A DNA stretch of 64,000 bases from Phycicoccus sp. Soil802 (GTDB taxonomy: Bacteria > Actinomycetota > Actinomycetes > Actinomycetales > Dermatophilaceae). The stretch covers positions 517,256 to 581,255 of the forward strand of contig NZ_LMSS01000006.1 of NCBI RefSeq assembly GCF_001429605.1, given 5' to 3'. The notes beneath the pieces were generated by a model. It was not told the DNA's origin. It made no database searches and saw only the letters and a program-made list of their open reading frames with translations. Position numbers and translations under genes: made by a program. This document shows positions 32,318 to 42,219 of the stretch, one piece after another (position 1 is the first letter of the stretch; the number at the start of each line of letters is the position of its first letter).

Positions 32318-33172
32318 ATGACCTCGCTGTCGGATGCCGTGGCCGACCGCCCGGCCGAGCCGGCCCTGTTCGCCGGCCTCGTCGACGACGCCGCCGTCTT
32401 CCCCCCGGGCAACGCACCGCTCGCGGAGGCCGTGCGGCTCCACCGCATCCACCGCGCGAGCCGGTATGCCGCGTGCGTCGGTCCGCTGCTCGTCCCCGCC
32501 TCGGCTGCCCCCGACCTCACCGGCCTGCTCGACGGGGCAGCACTGGCTGTCGGGGTCATCGGCCGGCCCGGCACCCCGGCCTCCGAGGTGGCCGACGCGG
32601 TGGCGCTGCTGCGCCGGATTCCCGGCGTCGAGGTCGCGGGGGTGGAGCTCGGCTGGACCCCGGACTGGCGGGCCACGGACTTCGGTGGGCTCCCCCGCAC
32701 CCTCGAGGTGCCGCGCGGCTCCGAGCAGGAGACAGCCGTCGCCGACATCGCCGCCGACGCCTCCGATTCCGTTGTCCTGCAAGCAAAGTTCCGCACGGGC
32801 GCGACCGAGACCTGGGCCTGGCCCGACGAGGCCGAGCTCGCGACCTTCGTCCGCACCGCCATCGACCATGACCTCGGCTTCAAGCTGACCGGCGGGCTGC
32901 ACCACGTCGTCCGCGGCACCCACGACGGCCAGGAGCAGCACGGCCTGCTCAACGTCCTGGCGGCGGTCCGCTGGGCGCTCAACGGCGAGGAGGTCGACGA
33001 GCTGGTGCCCCTGCTGGCCGAGCGCGACCCGGCCGTCCTCGTCCCCCAGATCACCCGCATGAGCGCCGCGGACGCGGCGATCGTGCGGGCCTTCTTCACG
33101 GCCTACGGCTGCTGCGAGGTCACCGACCCGCTCGGCGAGCTGACCACCCTCGGCCTCATCCAAGGAGCCTGA
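32318..33172 (+). CDS. Unknown protein of the homogentisate locus
   Basis: The 284-residue protein is soluble, with no signal or membrane segment. Notable runs are GLVDDAAVFPPGNAPLAEAV near the N-terminus, VVLQAKFRTGATETWAWPDE, and GFKLTGGLHHVVRGTHDGQE, which look like strand-loop-helix units of an alpha/beta barrel. I do not recognise a characterised family. The ATG lies 7 nt from a TAGCCT -10 hexamer, and the stop is 1 nt before fahA, so it should be made with fumarylacetoacetase and probably acts in the same pathway. Confidence 0.8.
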   Translation: MTSLSDAVADRPAEPALFAGLVDDAAVFPPGNAPLAEAVRLHRIHRASRYAACVGPLLVPASAAPDLTGLLDGAALAVGVIGRPGTPASEVADAVALLRRIPGVEVAGVELGWTPDWRATDFGGLPRTLEVPRGSEQETAVADIAADASDSVVLQAKFRTGATETWAWPDEAELATFVRTAIDHDLGFKLTGGLHHVVRGTHDGQEQHGLLNVLAAVRWALNGEEVDELVPLLAERDPAVLVPQITRMSAADAAIVRAFFTAYGCCEVTDPLGELTTLGLIQGA

Positions 33173-33173
33173 C

Positions 33174-34454
33174 GTGTCCTCCCCCTCCACGCCGGTCACC
33201 GCCACGATGCCCGCACAGTCCTGGCTCGACCTCCCCGCCGGCCACCCGTTCGGGGTCGCCCACCTCCCCTACGGCGTCTTCTCGACCTCGCGCACCACGC
33301 CCCGGGTCGGCGTGCGGATCGGCGACTGGGTGCTCGACGCCAGCGAGGTCGCCCGGATCGGGCGGGACGCCGTCGGTGTGGGCGACGGCCCCGACCTGAC
33401 GGCCGCGTGGGAGCAGCCGAGCCTCAACGCCTTCCTCGACCTGGGCCACGAGGCCTGGGCGGTCGCCCGCGCGTGGCTGGTCGAGATCCTCACCGACGAC
33501 GTCCACGCGGAGGGCGTCCGGCCGCACCTGGTGCCGCTCGCCGACGTCACCGTGCACCTGCCGATCGAGGTCGCCGACTACGTCGACTTCTACGCCAGCG
33601 AGCACCACGCCACGAACGTCGGCCGCATCTTCCGCCCCGACTCCGAGCCGCTCACCCCGAACTGGAAGCACCTGCCGATCGGCTACCACGGTCGCTCCGG
33701 GACGGTCGTCGTCTCCGGCACCGACCTCGTCCGGCCGCAGGGCCAGCGCAAGGCCCCGAGCGACCCGGCGCCGACCTTCGGGCCGAGCCGCAAGCTCGAC
33801 ATCGAGGCCGAGCTGGGCTTCGTCGTGGGCGGCGGCACGACGCTCGGCGAGCCGGTCGACGTCGGCCTCGCCGCGGAGCAGCACCTCTTCGGTGTCGTCC
33901 TGCTCAACGACTGGAGCGCCCGCGACCTCCAGGCCTGGGAGTACGTGCCGCTCGGGCCCTTCCTGGGCAAGTCGTTCGGGACCTCGATCAGCGCCTGGGT
34001 CACCCCGATGGCGGCCCTGGCGTCGGCCCATGTCCCGCTGCCCGGCCAGGACCCCGAGCCGCTCCCCTACCTGCGTGGTCGGGCCGACGCGGTGTTCGGG
34101 CTCGACCTGCACCTCGAGGTGGACTGGAACGGCACCGTCGTCGCCCGGCCGGAGTTCCGCGACATCTACTGGTCGCCGGCCCAGATGCTGGCGCACCTGT
34201 CGGTCAACGGCGCCTCCATCCGCAGCGGTGACCTGTTCGGATCGGGCACCATCTCGGGCGCCGCTAAGGAGACCCGTGGGAGCTTCCTCGAGCTCTCGTG
34301 GAACGGCACCGAACCGGTGCAGCTCGAGGACGGCAGCGAGCGCACCTTCCTCGAGGACGGCGACACGGTCGTGCTGCGCGCGTGGGCCACCGGCACCGAC
34401 GGTGCGCGCCTCGAGCTGGGCGAGGTCAGCGGCACGATCCTGCCGTCCCGCTGA
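33174..34454 (+). CDS. fahA: Fumarylacetoacetase
   Basis: The 426-residue enzyme hydrolyses fumarylacetoacetate to fumarate and acetoacetate, the last step of tyrosine breakdown. Active-site regions include DYVDFYASEHHATNVG, LPIGYHGRSGTVV, LDIEAELGFVVG, LLNDWSARDLQAWEY and GTISGAAKETRGSF. The GTG at 33174 has AAGGAG about 8 nt upstream, within the previous gene's end. It is translationally close to the unknown gene before it. Confidence 0.93.
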   Translation: MSSPSTPVTATMPAQSWLDLPAGHPFGVAHLPYGVFSTSRTTPRVGVRIGDWVLDASEVARIGRDAVGVGDGPDLTAAWEQPSLNAFLDLGHEAWAVARAWLVEILTDDVHAEGVRPHLVPLADVTVHLPIEVADYVDFYASEHHATNVGRIFRPDSEPLTPNWKHLPIGYHGRSGTVVVSGTDLVRPQGQRKAPSDPAPTFGPSRKLDIEAELGFVVGGGTTLGEPVDVGLAAEQHLFGVVLLNDWSARDLQAWEYVPLGPFLGKSFGTSISAWVTPMAALASAHVPLPGQDPEPLPYLRGRADAVFGLDLHLEVDWNGTVVARPEFRDIYWSPAQMLAHLSVNGASIRSGDLFGSGTISGAAKETRGSFLELSWNGTEPVQLEDGSERTFLEDGDTVVLRAWATGTDGARLELGEVSGTILPSR

Positions 34455-34463
34455 CCCGGCGGC

Positions 34464-35378
34464 CTAGCCCCTGGGCTGCTTCCCCACCACGACGTTCGTC
34501 CGCGCGAGCTTGTCGTGCAGGGCCTGCCTTCGCTCGTCCCAGGCCGGCCACAGGAGGTCGACCAGGGCCACGAGCGAGAACAGGTTGCCGAGCAACGGGA
34601 TGTTGCCCAGCAGGCTGAGCCCGGCCTGCAGTGACGTGCGCTTGGCCGCATCGCCGACGGACAGCACGCCGGGCCGGTCGCGCAGCCGCACGCTGATGCC
34701 GACCGCGGCCTTGCCGGGCGTGGCGCCGGTGCGGCTGAGGAAGAACACGGCGTACCCGAAGGTGATGACGGCAGCGATGACGCCGAAGGCCAGGATGTAA
34801 CCGAAGTTGACGTTGTCGGCGGTGATCCGGTCGAAGGCGCCCGGGTCCCCGGAGTCCATGGCCGTGACCAGCTCGTCCCACACGGGCTCGAAGCCCTTGA
34901 ACAGGAACCAGCCACCGAGCACCAGCATCAGCACGAACTGGATGATGCCGTCGAGGATGAACGCGCCGACCCGCTGCCAGTAGCTCGCGAGCGGCTGGCC
35001 GTCAGGGGTGGTAGCCACCCGCTGCACGCCGCCGTAGGTCGGGGCGTTCCAGCCGCCCTGCGGCGACCCGGGGAACTGCGGGTTCTGCTGTCCCGGCTGG
35101 GGTGTCGGTGGGGCCGACCAGCCACCGGTCGCCGGCGGCTGCCCCTGCACCTGGCCCGGCACCGGGCTCGGCGTCGGCGCCTGGGTCCCGCCCTGGCCCG
35201 GGTACTGCGGTGGGTGGCCCTGTCCCGGGAACTGCTGCTGACCGGGCTGCGCCACCCCTGTCGCGGGCCGCGTCGAGCGGGGCGTCGTGTGCTTGCTCCA
35301 GACCACGCCGTCGAAGTACCGCAGCTGGGTGTCGTCCTCGGGGTCGTCGTACCAGCCGGGAGTCGTGGGCGTGCTCAT
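34464..35378 (-). CDS. DUF2510 and RDD domain membrane protein
   Basis: The 304-residue protein starts with a DUF2510 module (PGWYDDPEDDTQLRYFDGVVW). A Pro/Gln/Gly-rich linker of about 100 residues follows, then an RDD domain with three or four transmembrane helices (the GAFILDGIIQFVLMLVLGGW region and TPGKAAVGISVRLRD). Such proteins are common in actinobacteria. A transport or sodium/proton exchange role has been proposed for some RDD proteins, but the function here is unknown. It separates fahA and hppD. Confidence 0.85.
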   Translation of the reverse strand: MSTPTTPGWYDDPEDDTQLRYFDGVVWSKHTTPRSTRPATGVAQPGQQQFPGQGHPPQYPGQGGTQAPTPSPVPGQVQGQPPATGGWSAPPTPQPGQQNPQFPGSPQGGWNAPTYGGVQRVATTPDGQPLASYWQRVGAFILDGIIQFVLMLVLGGWFLFKGFEPVWDELVTAMDSGDPGAFDRITADNVNFGYILAFGVIAAVITFGYAVFFLSRTGATPGKAAVGISVRLRDRPGVLSVGDAAKRTSLQAGLSLLGNIPLLGNLFSLVALVDLLWPAWDERRQALHDKLARTNVVVGKQPRG

Positions 35379-35455
35379 GCCGCAAGCCTCTCACGCGCGC
35401 AGGAGCCTTCCTCCCACGCCCACCGCAGGTCAGTGCCCCTGTCGTGCGGTGCGGC

Positions 35456-37261
<1,806 letters not shown>

Positions 37262-37262
37262 C

Positions 37263-37472
37263 TCAGTCGTCGAGCCGGAAGCCGAGCTTGACCGTCACCT
37301 GCCAGTGCGCGACCGCTCCGTCCGCGATCTGTCCACGGACGCTCTGCACCTCGAACCAGTCCAGGTTGCGCACCGTCTTGGCGGCCTGGGTGACGGCATT
37401 GCCGACCGCGGCCTCGATGCCGTCGGGTGAGGTGCCGACGACCTCGGAGATGGAGTACACGTGGTTGGCCAT
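37263..37472 (-). CDS. Dodecin
   Basis: The 69-residue flavin-storage protein forms hollow dodecamers that bind FMN or riboflavin in pairs. VYSISEVVGTSPDGIEAAV, LDWFEVQSVRG (with the flavin-stacking Trp) and GAVAHWQVTVKLGFRLDD are the family motifs. The ATG at 37472 begins the standard MANHVYS start; an upstream in-frame start at 37517 adds residues not seen in the family. Its stop is 1 nt from the convergent Lrp gene. Confidence 0.92.
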   Translation of the reverse strand: MANHVYSISEVVGTSPDGIEAAVGNAVTQAAKTVRNLDWFEVQSVRGQIADGAVAHWQVTVKLGFRLDD

Positions 37473-37542
37473 GTCCTGCTCCGTCCTCGGCGGCCGGGCG
37501 TCGCCGTTGCCGGCCACGCTAGCCCTCCGGCGGTGATGCCGC

Positions 37543-37938
37543 CTAGACCGCGGAGAAGGCGTCGGGGTCGGTGCTCAGCCGGGCGCGGAACGCACTGTCC
37601 AGCGCGGCGTCGTCCTCGATCGCCTCGTCGTAGTGGTCGTCGGACGACAGGTCGAGGGCACTCGCGCTGGTCGGGTCGTCGAGGGCTCCGTCGGCGATCG
37701 CGCGACGCACCGCCGCGATCGCCTCCGAGGCCGCCGGCACGTGCAGCCAGCGGTAGCCCGCCTCGGCCGCGTCCAGCTCCTCGTCCGTCATGCTCTGCAC
37801 GGCATCGAGGACGCCGTCCGCCATCGCCGAGCTGTGCAGGCGCAGGGCAGCGGCGAGCGCCTTGTCACCCTCGCCCGGGTCGGAGCCACCGGCCTCGAGT
37901 GCCGCGCGGTTCCAGATGCTGTCAGCCAGGTCGTCCAT
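37543..37938 (-). CDS. Hypothetical acidic protein
   Basis: The 131-residue protein is acidic and helical, starting MDDLADSIWNRAALEAGG, with DEELDAAEAGYRWLHVPAAS in the middle and an acidic C-terminal third (LDLSSDDHYDEAIEDDAALD). No membrane segment or cofactor motif is visible. I do not recognise the family. The codon pattern and length look genuine. It is monocistronic between dodecin and a helicase. Confidence 0.65.
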   Translation of the reverse strand: MDDLADSIWNRAALEAGGSDPGEGDKALAAALRLHSSAMADGVLDAVQSMTDEELDAAEAGYRWLHVPAASEAIAAVRRAIADGALDDPTSASALDLSSDDHYDEAIEDDAALDSAFRARLSTDPDAFSAV

Positions 37939-37982
37939 GACCGCAGCATGTCACCTGACCCGGCTCACGTCCCCCGGAACAC

Positions 37983-38036
37983 GCGCCGGTTCGAGGTAAA
38001 CCCACCGGGGACTCCCGGCGCGTTTACATCGAACCG
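37983..38036. repeat. Long intergenic hairpin with alternative stem
   Basis: CGGTTCGAGGTAAAC (37987-38001) and GTTTACATCGAACCG (38022-38036) pair at 14 of 15 positions around a 20-nt loop. GCGCCGG (37983-37989) can instead pair with CCGGCGC (38015-38021). Loop length and the GCGTTT junction match the element at 61976, suggesting one family. Confidence 0.65.
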
Positions 38037-38060
38037 ACAGGGGGCCGGACGGCGACGCGA

Positions 38061-39812
38061 TCAGCGGCGGCCGACGAACCAGGCCCGGATCTTCTCGACC
38101 CGTGCGACGACCTGCTCCGAGGTGGCCTCGTCGAGGGCGGGCCCACCGCAGGCCCGCCGCAGCTCGTTGTGGACGACCCCGTGCGGGGTGCCCTTCTTGC
38201 GCGCGTAGGCGGCGACCAGCTTGTTGAGCTCCTGGCGCTGGGCCGCGAGCGCCCGGTGCGCCGACACCGGCTGCTCCACCTTGCGGGGGCGACGGGTGCT
38301 CTGGGCGGTCTGGCGCTCGTGGAGCAGCACCGCCATCTGGTCCGGCTCGAGCAGCCCCGGCAGACCGAGGTACTCCTGCTCCTCCTCCGACCCGGTGACG
38401 GCGTTGAGCCCGAACTGCTTCGCGTCGAAGAGCACGTGGTCGAACTCCGCGTCGGACTCGAGCGCCTCGAAGGCCAGCTGGTCGATGTCGGGGGTGCGTG
38501 CGGTGCGGTTGGCGGCGTCGAGGAGGGCGTCCTCCTCAGCCCACATGGACGCCGCGCTGTCGTCCTTGCTGACCCGGTCGAGGGCGTGGTCGCGCTCGTC
38601 CTCGAGCCGGGCCGCGTGCTCGAGGATGACAGGCACGGACGGTAGGAAGACCGAGGCCGTCTCGCCGCGCCGGCGGGCGCGGACGAAGCGTCCGACCGCC
38701 TGGGCGAAGAACAGCGGGGTGGACGTCGAGGTCGCATAGACGCCGACACAGAGCCGGGGCACGTCGACGCCCTCGGACACCATCCGCACGGCGACCATCC
38801 AGCGCGACTCGCTCGCCGCGTACTCCTCGATCCGCGACGACGAGCCCGCGTCGTCGGAGAGCACCAGGGTGGGCTTCTCCCCGGTGATGGCCTCGAGGGT
38901 CTTGGCGTACGCGCGCGCCGCGGTCTGGTTCGAGGCGATCACGAGGCCACCGGCGTCGGGCACGCCGCGCCGCACCTCGGTCAGGCGCTTGTCGGCGGCG
39001 GCGAGGACGGAGGGGATCCACTCCCCCTTGGGGTCCAGCGCGGTGCGCCAGGCTTGCGCCATCGAGTCCTTGGTGAGCAGCTCCCCCAGCCGGGCCGCGA
39101 TCTCGTCGCCGGCCTTGGTGCGCCAGCGCATGGCGCCGCCGTAGGCGAGGAACAGCACGGGCCGCACGACCCCGTCACGCAACGCCTCGGCATACCCGTA
39201 GGTGTAGTCGGCCGACGAGCGGCGGATGCCGTCGGCATCCTCCGCATAGGTGACGAACGGGATGGGCGAGGTGTCGGAGCGGAACGGCGTGCCGGTGAGG
39301 GCGAGCCGGCGGGTGGCCGGCTCGAACGCCTCACGGATCGCGTCGCCCCACGACAGGGCGTCGCCGCCGTGGTGGATCTCGTCGAGGATGACGAGGGTCG
39401 GCGCCGACTCGGTGCGGGTGCGGTGCAGTGCGGGCTTGCTCGCCACCTGGGCGTAGGTCAGCGCGACGCCGTCGTACTCGCTGGAGTGCCGGGCCGAGGA
39501 GTTGGAGAACCTGGGGTCGATGTGGATGCCGACCCGCGCGGCCGCCTCGGCCCACTGCGTCTTGAGGTGCTCGGTGGGCGCGACGATCGTCACGGCCGAG
39601 ATGGTGCCCCGGCCGAGCAGCTCGGTGGCCAGGCGCAGCGCGTAGGTGGTCTTCCCGGCGCCGGGCGTGGCGACCGCGAGGAAGTCCCGTGGGTCGGCGC
39701 GCAGGTATGCCGTGAGCGCGGCCTGCTGCCAGGCGCGCAGCTTGTCGGCCGTCCCCCACGCCGCCCGCTCCGGGAAGGCTGGTGAAAGGTGCGAAGCGGC
39801 TGCGGTACTCAT
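38061..39812 (-). CDS. Superfamily 2 DEAD/DEAH-type helicase
   Basis: The 583-residue ATPase has Walker A VATPGAGKTTYAL, motif II LVILDEIHHGGD (DEIH), motif III LALTGTPFRSD and motif VI QAVGRFVRARRRGE. Both RecA-like lobes are present, plus a C-terminal extension of about 150 residues. It resembles the stand-alone actinobacterial restriction-helicase-like DEAD/DEAH proteins. The substrate, DNA or RNA, is uncertain. The ATG at 39812 is preferred to the GTG at 39824, which overlaps the likely -10 TAACGT. Confidence 0.85.
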   Translation of the reverse strand: MSTAAASHLSPAFPERAAWGTADKLRAWQQAALTAYLRADPRDFLAVATPGAGKTTYALRLATELLGRGTISAVTIVAPTEHLKTQWAEAAARVGIHIDPRFSNSSARHSSEYDGVALTYAQVASKPALHRTRTESAPTLVILDEIHHGGDALSWGDAIREAFEPATRRLALTGTPFRSDTSPIPFVTYAEDADGIRRSSADYTYGYAEALRDGVVRPVLFLAYGGAMRWRTKAGDEIAARLGELLTKDSMAQAWRTALDPKGEWIPSVLAAADKRLTEVRRGVPDAGGLVIASNQTAARAYAKTLEAITGEKPTLVLSDDAGSSSRIEEYAASESRWMVAVRMVSEGVDVPRLCVGVYATSTSTPLFFAQAVGRFVRARRRGETASVFLPSVPVILEHAARLEDERDHALDRVSKDDSAASMWAEEDALLDAANRTARTPDIDQLAFEALESDAEFDHVLFDAKQFGLNAVTGSEEEQEYLGLPGLLEPDQMAVLLHERQTAQSTRRPRKVEQPVSAHRALAAQRQELNKLVAAYARKKGTPHGVVHNELRRACGGPALDEATSEQVVARVEKIRAWFVGRR

Positions 39813-39850
39813 GGGACCGGCCACGTTATCCGTTGTCGCAAAACGACATG

Positions 39851-39882
39851 CCGAGGCCCCGGCGTCTCCGCCGGGGCCTCGG
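39851..39882 (-). terminator. Hairpin after the M43 protease gene
   Basis: CCGAGGCCCCGGC (39851-39863) and GCCGGGGCCTCGG (39870-39882) form a perfect 13-bp stem with a 6-nt loop. It lies about 60 nt after the stop of the M43 protease gene and just upstream of the helicase promoter. Confidence 0.8.
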
Positions 39883-39942
39883 TCGTGTGCTAGGCCGCGA
39901 GGGCCGCTGCCCTCACCTGCCTACCGTGCTGTCAGCTGGCTG

Positions 39943-40929
39943 TCAGCCGCGGTAGGTGACCCACTGGTTCTGCATGCGGGTGGTCTGCCCGGCCGAGAAG
40001 GTGTTCATGCACGAGTCGTCCGTGTAGTCCATGAAGTTCTTGATCGGGTCGAGACCAGTGGCGGAGCAGGTGTCCCGACCGGTCGGGCACCCGAACGCCG
40101 GGGAGGCCTCGGCCGGGGTGTCGCTCACCAAGTCGCCACCCGAGCAGCCGCCCTGGAAGGTGTGGTAGAGCCCGACCCAGTGGCCCACCTCGTGAGTGGC
40201 GGTGTCGCCCTGGTTGTACGGCGACAGGCTGCCCCCGGGGATGCTCCTGTAGTCGATGACGACACCGTCGAGGGTGGTGTTGTTCGTGGACGGGAACTGC
40301 GCGTAGCCCAGCGTGCCGTCGGAGAACGTCGTCGAGTAGATGTTCAGCGCGGCCTTGGTGCCCTTGTGGAGGGCGGTCTTCATCGCTTTGGCGTCGCTCG
40401 GCTCCTGTCCGCTGGCGGGGAAGGCGATGCTGTACCAGTCGCTGTTCGTCGTGGTCTCCGTGCCGGCGAGGGTGAACGAGAAGCCCGACGAGGCGTAGGC
40501 GTTGTTGAGGACGTTCAGCTGGCTCTGGATCTGCGTCGTCGTCAGCTTGCCGCTCGTGCCGTTGGTGATCACGTGCCAGTAGACGCTGACCGTGGTCGCG
40601 GCGAAGGCGGGCGTCGTCGGCCCCGGCTTCCTGCTGCTGGTGTGGCCCAGCTTGCCGCTGGCCATGGGGGCCAGTCCCTTGGCAGCAGCGGCGGTGCGGT
40701 AGGCGGCCTCCATGCGGTCGACCTGGGCCTGGCTGAACTCGTGCGGGTCGACGCGGTTGCCACCCTTGGCCGAACGTGCGGTGTTGACGGCGTCGGTGTG
40801 GGTCGCGCAGTCCGCGGCCACCGTGGCCTCACCGGCCATCGGCTGGGCGGTCGCGGTGCCCTGGCCGAGTCCGAGGGCGACGGCTCCCAGCATCAGGGAG
40901 GAGAGTGCGATTCGAGAGCGAAGCTTCAT
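39943..40929 (-). CDS. Secreted zinc metalloprotease, M43 (pappalysin) type
   Basis: The 328-residue precursor has a signal peptide (SRIALSSLMLGAVALGLGQG, cleavage near ATAQP). It has the extended zinc motif HEVGHWVGLYH (ligands His246, His250, His256; catalytic Glu247) and a Met-turn NFMDYTDDSC. Cysteines in CSGGDL, FGCPTGRDTC and DDSC could form disulfides typical of cytophagalysins. The ATG has an AAAGGA ribosome site 6 nt before it. A hairpin terminator follows. Single-gene unit. Confidence 0.9.
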   Translation of the reverse strand: MKLRSRIALSSLMLGAVALGLGQGTATAQPMAGEATVAADCATHTDAVNTARSAKGGNRVDPHEFSQAQVDRMEAAYRTAAAAKGLAPMASGKLGHTSSRKPGPTTPAFAATTVSVYWHVITNGTSGKLTTTQIQSQLNVLNNAYASSGFSFTLAGTETTTNSDWYSIAFPASGQEPSDAKAMKTALHKGTKAALNIYSTTFSDGTLGYAQFPSTNNTTLDGVVIDYRSIPGGSLSPYNQGDTATHEVGHWVGLYHTFQGGCSGGDLVSDTPAEASPAFGCPTGRDTCSATGLDPIKNFMDYTDDSCMNTFSAGQTTRMQNQWVTYRG

Positions 40930-41114
40930 GGGCGTCCTTTCGAGGTGCCTCCCTCCGGGTTCGGTGGGTGGCTCGACCTCGCACGCTAGGAGCCCGATGC
41001 CCTGGCCCCGGGTCAGGAGAGGCAGGCGCAGGTAAAGACTCGTTCAGGCTTTCGGAGGGAATGAGACCCCTGTGCCTCGGCGGACGTCTGAGGCGCCCAC
41101 CTGCACCGATGCGG

Positions 41115-41426
41115 CTACTCGCCGCCGTCCTGGGGTGCCCGCAGGCCTTCGTAGATCTCCTTGCACGTCGGGCAGACCGGGAACTTCTTCGGGTCGCGGC
41201 CGGGCACCCACACCTTGCCGCAGAGCGCGACGACGGGGTCGCCGGACAGGGCGCTCTCGAGGATCTTCTCCTTGCGCACGTAGTGCGAGAACCGCTCGTG
41301 GTCGCCGGGCTCCTGCAGCTGCTCCTCGACCTGCTCGCGCTCGAGCACGGCGGTCGTCGTGGAGGGCTGGGAGGGCTGGGCCTCAGGGGCCAGCGGGTCG
41401 TCCAGGGGGATCTGGGGCTCGCTCAT
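41115..41426 (-). CDS. DUF3039 family zinc-ribbon-like protein
   Basis: The 103-residue protein has a disordered acidic/Pro/Gln first half and a C-terminal domain, RFSHYVRKEKILESALSGD then ALCGKVWVPGRDPKKFPVC and CPTCKEIYEGL. Its cysteines could hold one zinc ion. DUF3039 is an actinobacterial family of unknown function. It has no obvious operon partner; 185 bp without a recognisable feature separate it from the M43 protease gene. Confidence 0.85.
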   Translation of the reverse strand: MSEPQIPLDDPLAPEAQPSQPSTTTAVLEREQVEEQLQEPGDHERFSHYVRKEKILESALSGDPVVALCGKVWVPGRDPKKFPVCPTCKEIYEGLRAPQDGGE

Positions 41427-41475
41427 CCCCTGAGTGTATGCCGCGTGGTTCAGCCGCGATTCGGTGCCACAGGCT

Positions 41476-41505
41476 CCGGATATCCGGGCGTTTCACTTCC
41501 AACAG
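41476..41505. repeat. Partial copy of the 61976 hairpin element
   Basis: These 30 bases match the reverse complement of 61976-62005 with two mismatches. They begin with the palindrome CCGGATATCCGG and end CTTCCAACAG. The partner arm is missing here, although CTTCCAAC recurs at 41510. A GTATGCCG motif lies 40 bp to the left. Confidence 0.7.
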
Positions 41506-41535
41506 GGGGCTTCCAACCGAACGGGAGGAAGGGGG

Positions 41536-42093
41536 TCAGTTCATCTCGGGGTCGGTCGGGAAGGTCGCCACGAAGGCGAGGTGGTCGCGCTGGCGCCGCA
41601 GCACCCGGGCCCACAGCTGCTCCGGGTCGGCGTCGAACGCGTCCCGACCCTCGGACTCCACGACGTACCAGCTCCCCGAGCGGACCTCGTCCTCGAGCTG
41701 CCCCGGCGACCACCCGGCATAGCCGGCGAAGATCCGCAGGCCGGCCACCTCGGGGACCACGATCGCGGGTGGGGTGTCGAGGTCGACGAGACCGAGCCCG
41801 CGGAAAAGCCGCTTCACCCCGAGCGGCTCGACGTCGCCGGGCACGGTGACGAGGCCGAGCGCACTGTCGAGCCCGACCGGTCCACCCTCGAAGAGCACCG
41901 AGGGCGCGGTGGCGTGGGCCTGCCAGTCGGGCAGCACCGCGTCGACGCGGGCGTCCATCGGCCGGTTGAGCACGACGCCCTGGGCGCCCTCCTCGTCGTG
42001 GTGGAGGACCAGCACGACGCTGCGACAGAACACGCCCTCCTGGATCTGGGGGGTCGCGACGAGCAGGCTGCCCGACAGGTCCTTGATCTCCAC
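41536..42093 (-). CDS. YqgE/AlgH family protein (UPF0301)
   Basis: The 185-residue protein matches the family throughout: GSLLVATPQIQEGVFCRSVV, VLHHDEEGAQGVVLNRPMD, VLFEGGPVGLDSALGLV, and FAGYAGWSPGQLEDEVRSGSW. The molecular function is not settled. The ATG at 42093 begins the standard start. It stands alone upstream of a repeat-containing gap. Confidence 0.92.
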   Translation of the reverse strand: MEIKDLSGSLLVATPQIQEGVFCRSVVLVLHHDEEGAQGVVLNRPMDARVDAVLPDWQAHATAPSVLFEGGPVGLDSALGLVTVPGDVEPLGVKRLFRGLGLVDLDTPPAIVVPEVAGLRIFAGYAGWSPGQLEDEVRSGSWYVVESEGRDAFDADPEQLWARVLRRQRDHLAFVATFPTDPEMN

Positions 42094-42114
42094 GAGTCCA
42101 TTCTGCCTGCCGAC

Positions 42115-42149
42115 GCCAGAGCCCCGGTCGCGGGGACCGGGGCTCTGGC
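42115..42149 (-). terminator. Hairpin after the DEAD-box helicase gene
   Basis: GCCAGAGCCCCGGTC (42115-42129) and GACCGGGGCTCTGGC (42135-42149) form a perfect 15-bp stem with a 5-nt loop. It lies 70 nt downstream of the helicase stop, and the next gene starts only 21 nt further on. Confidence 0.85.
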
Positions 42150-42219
42150 CGTTCAGTTGATGCGCTCCCCCGCAACCTGGGCGCCCTCTGGGGGCTCAGG
42201 CTGCGGCTCAGGTGACCGC

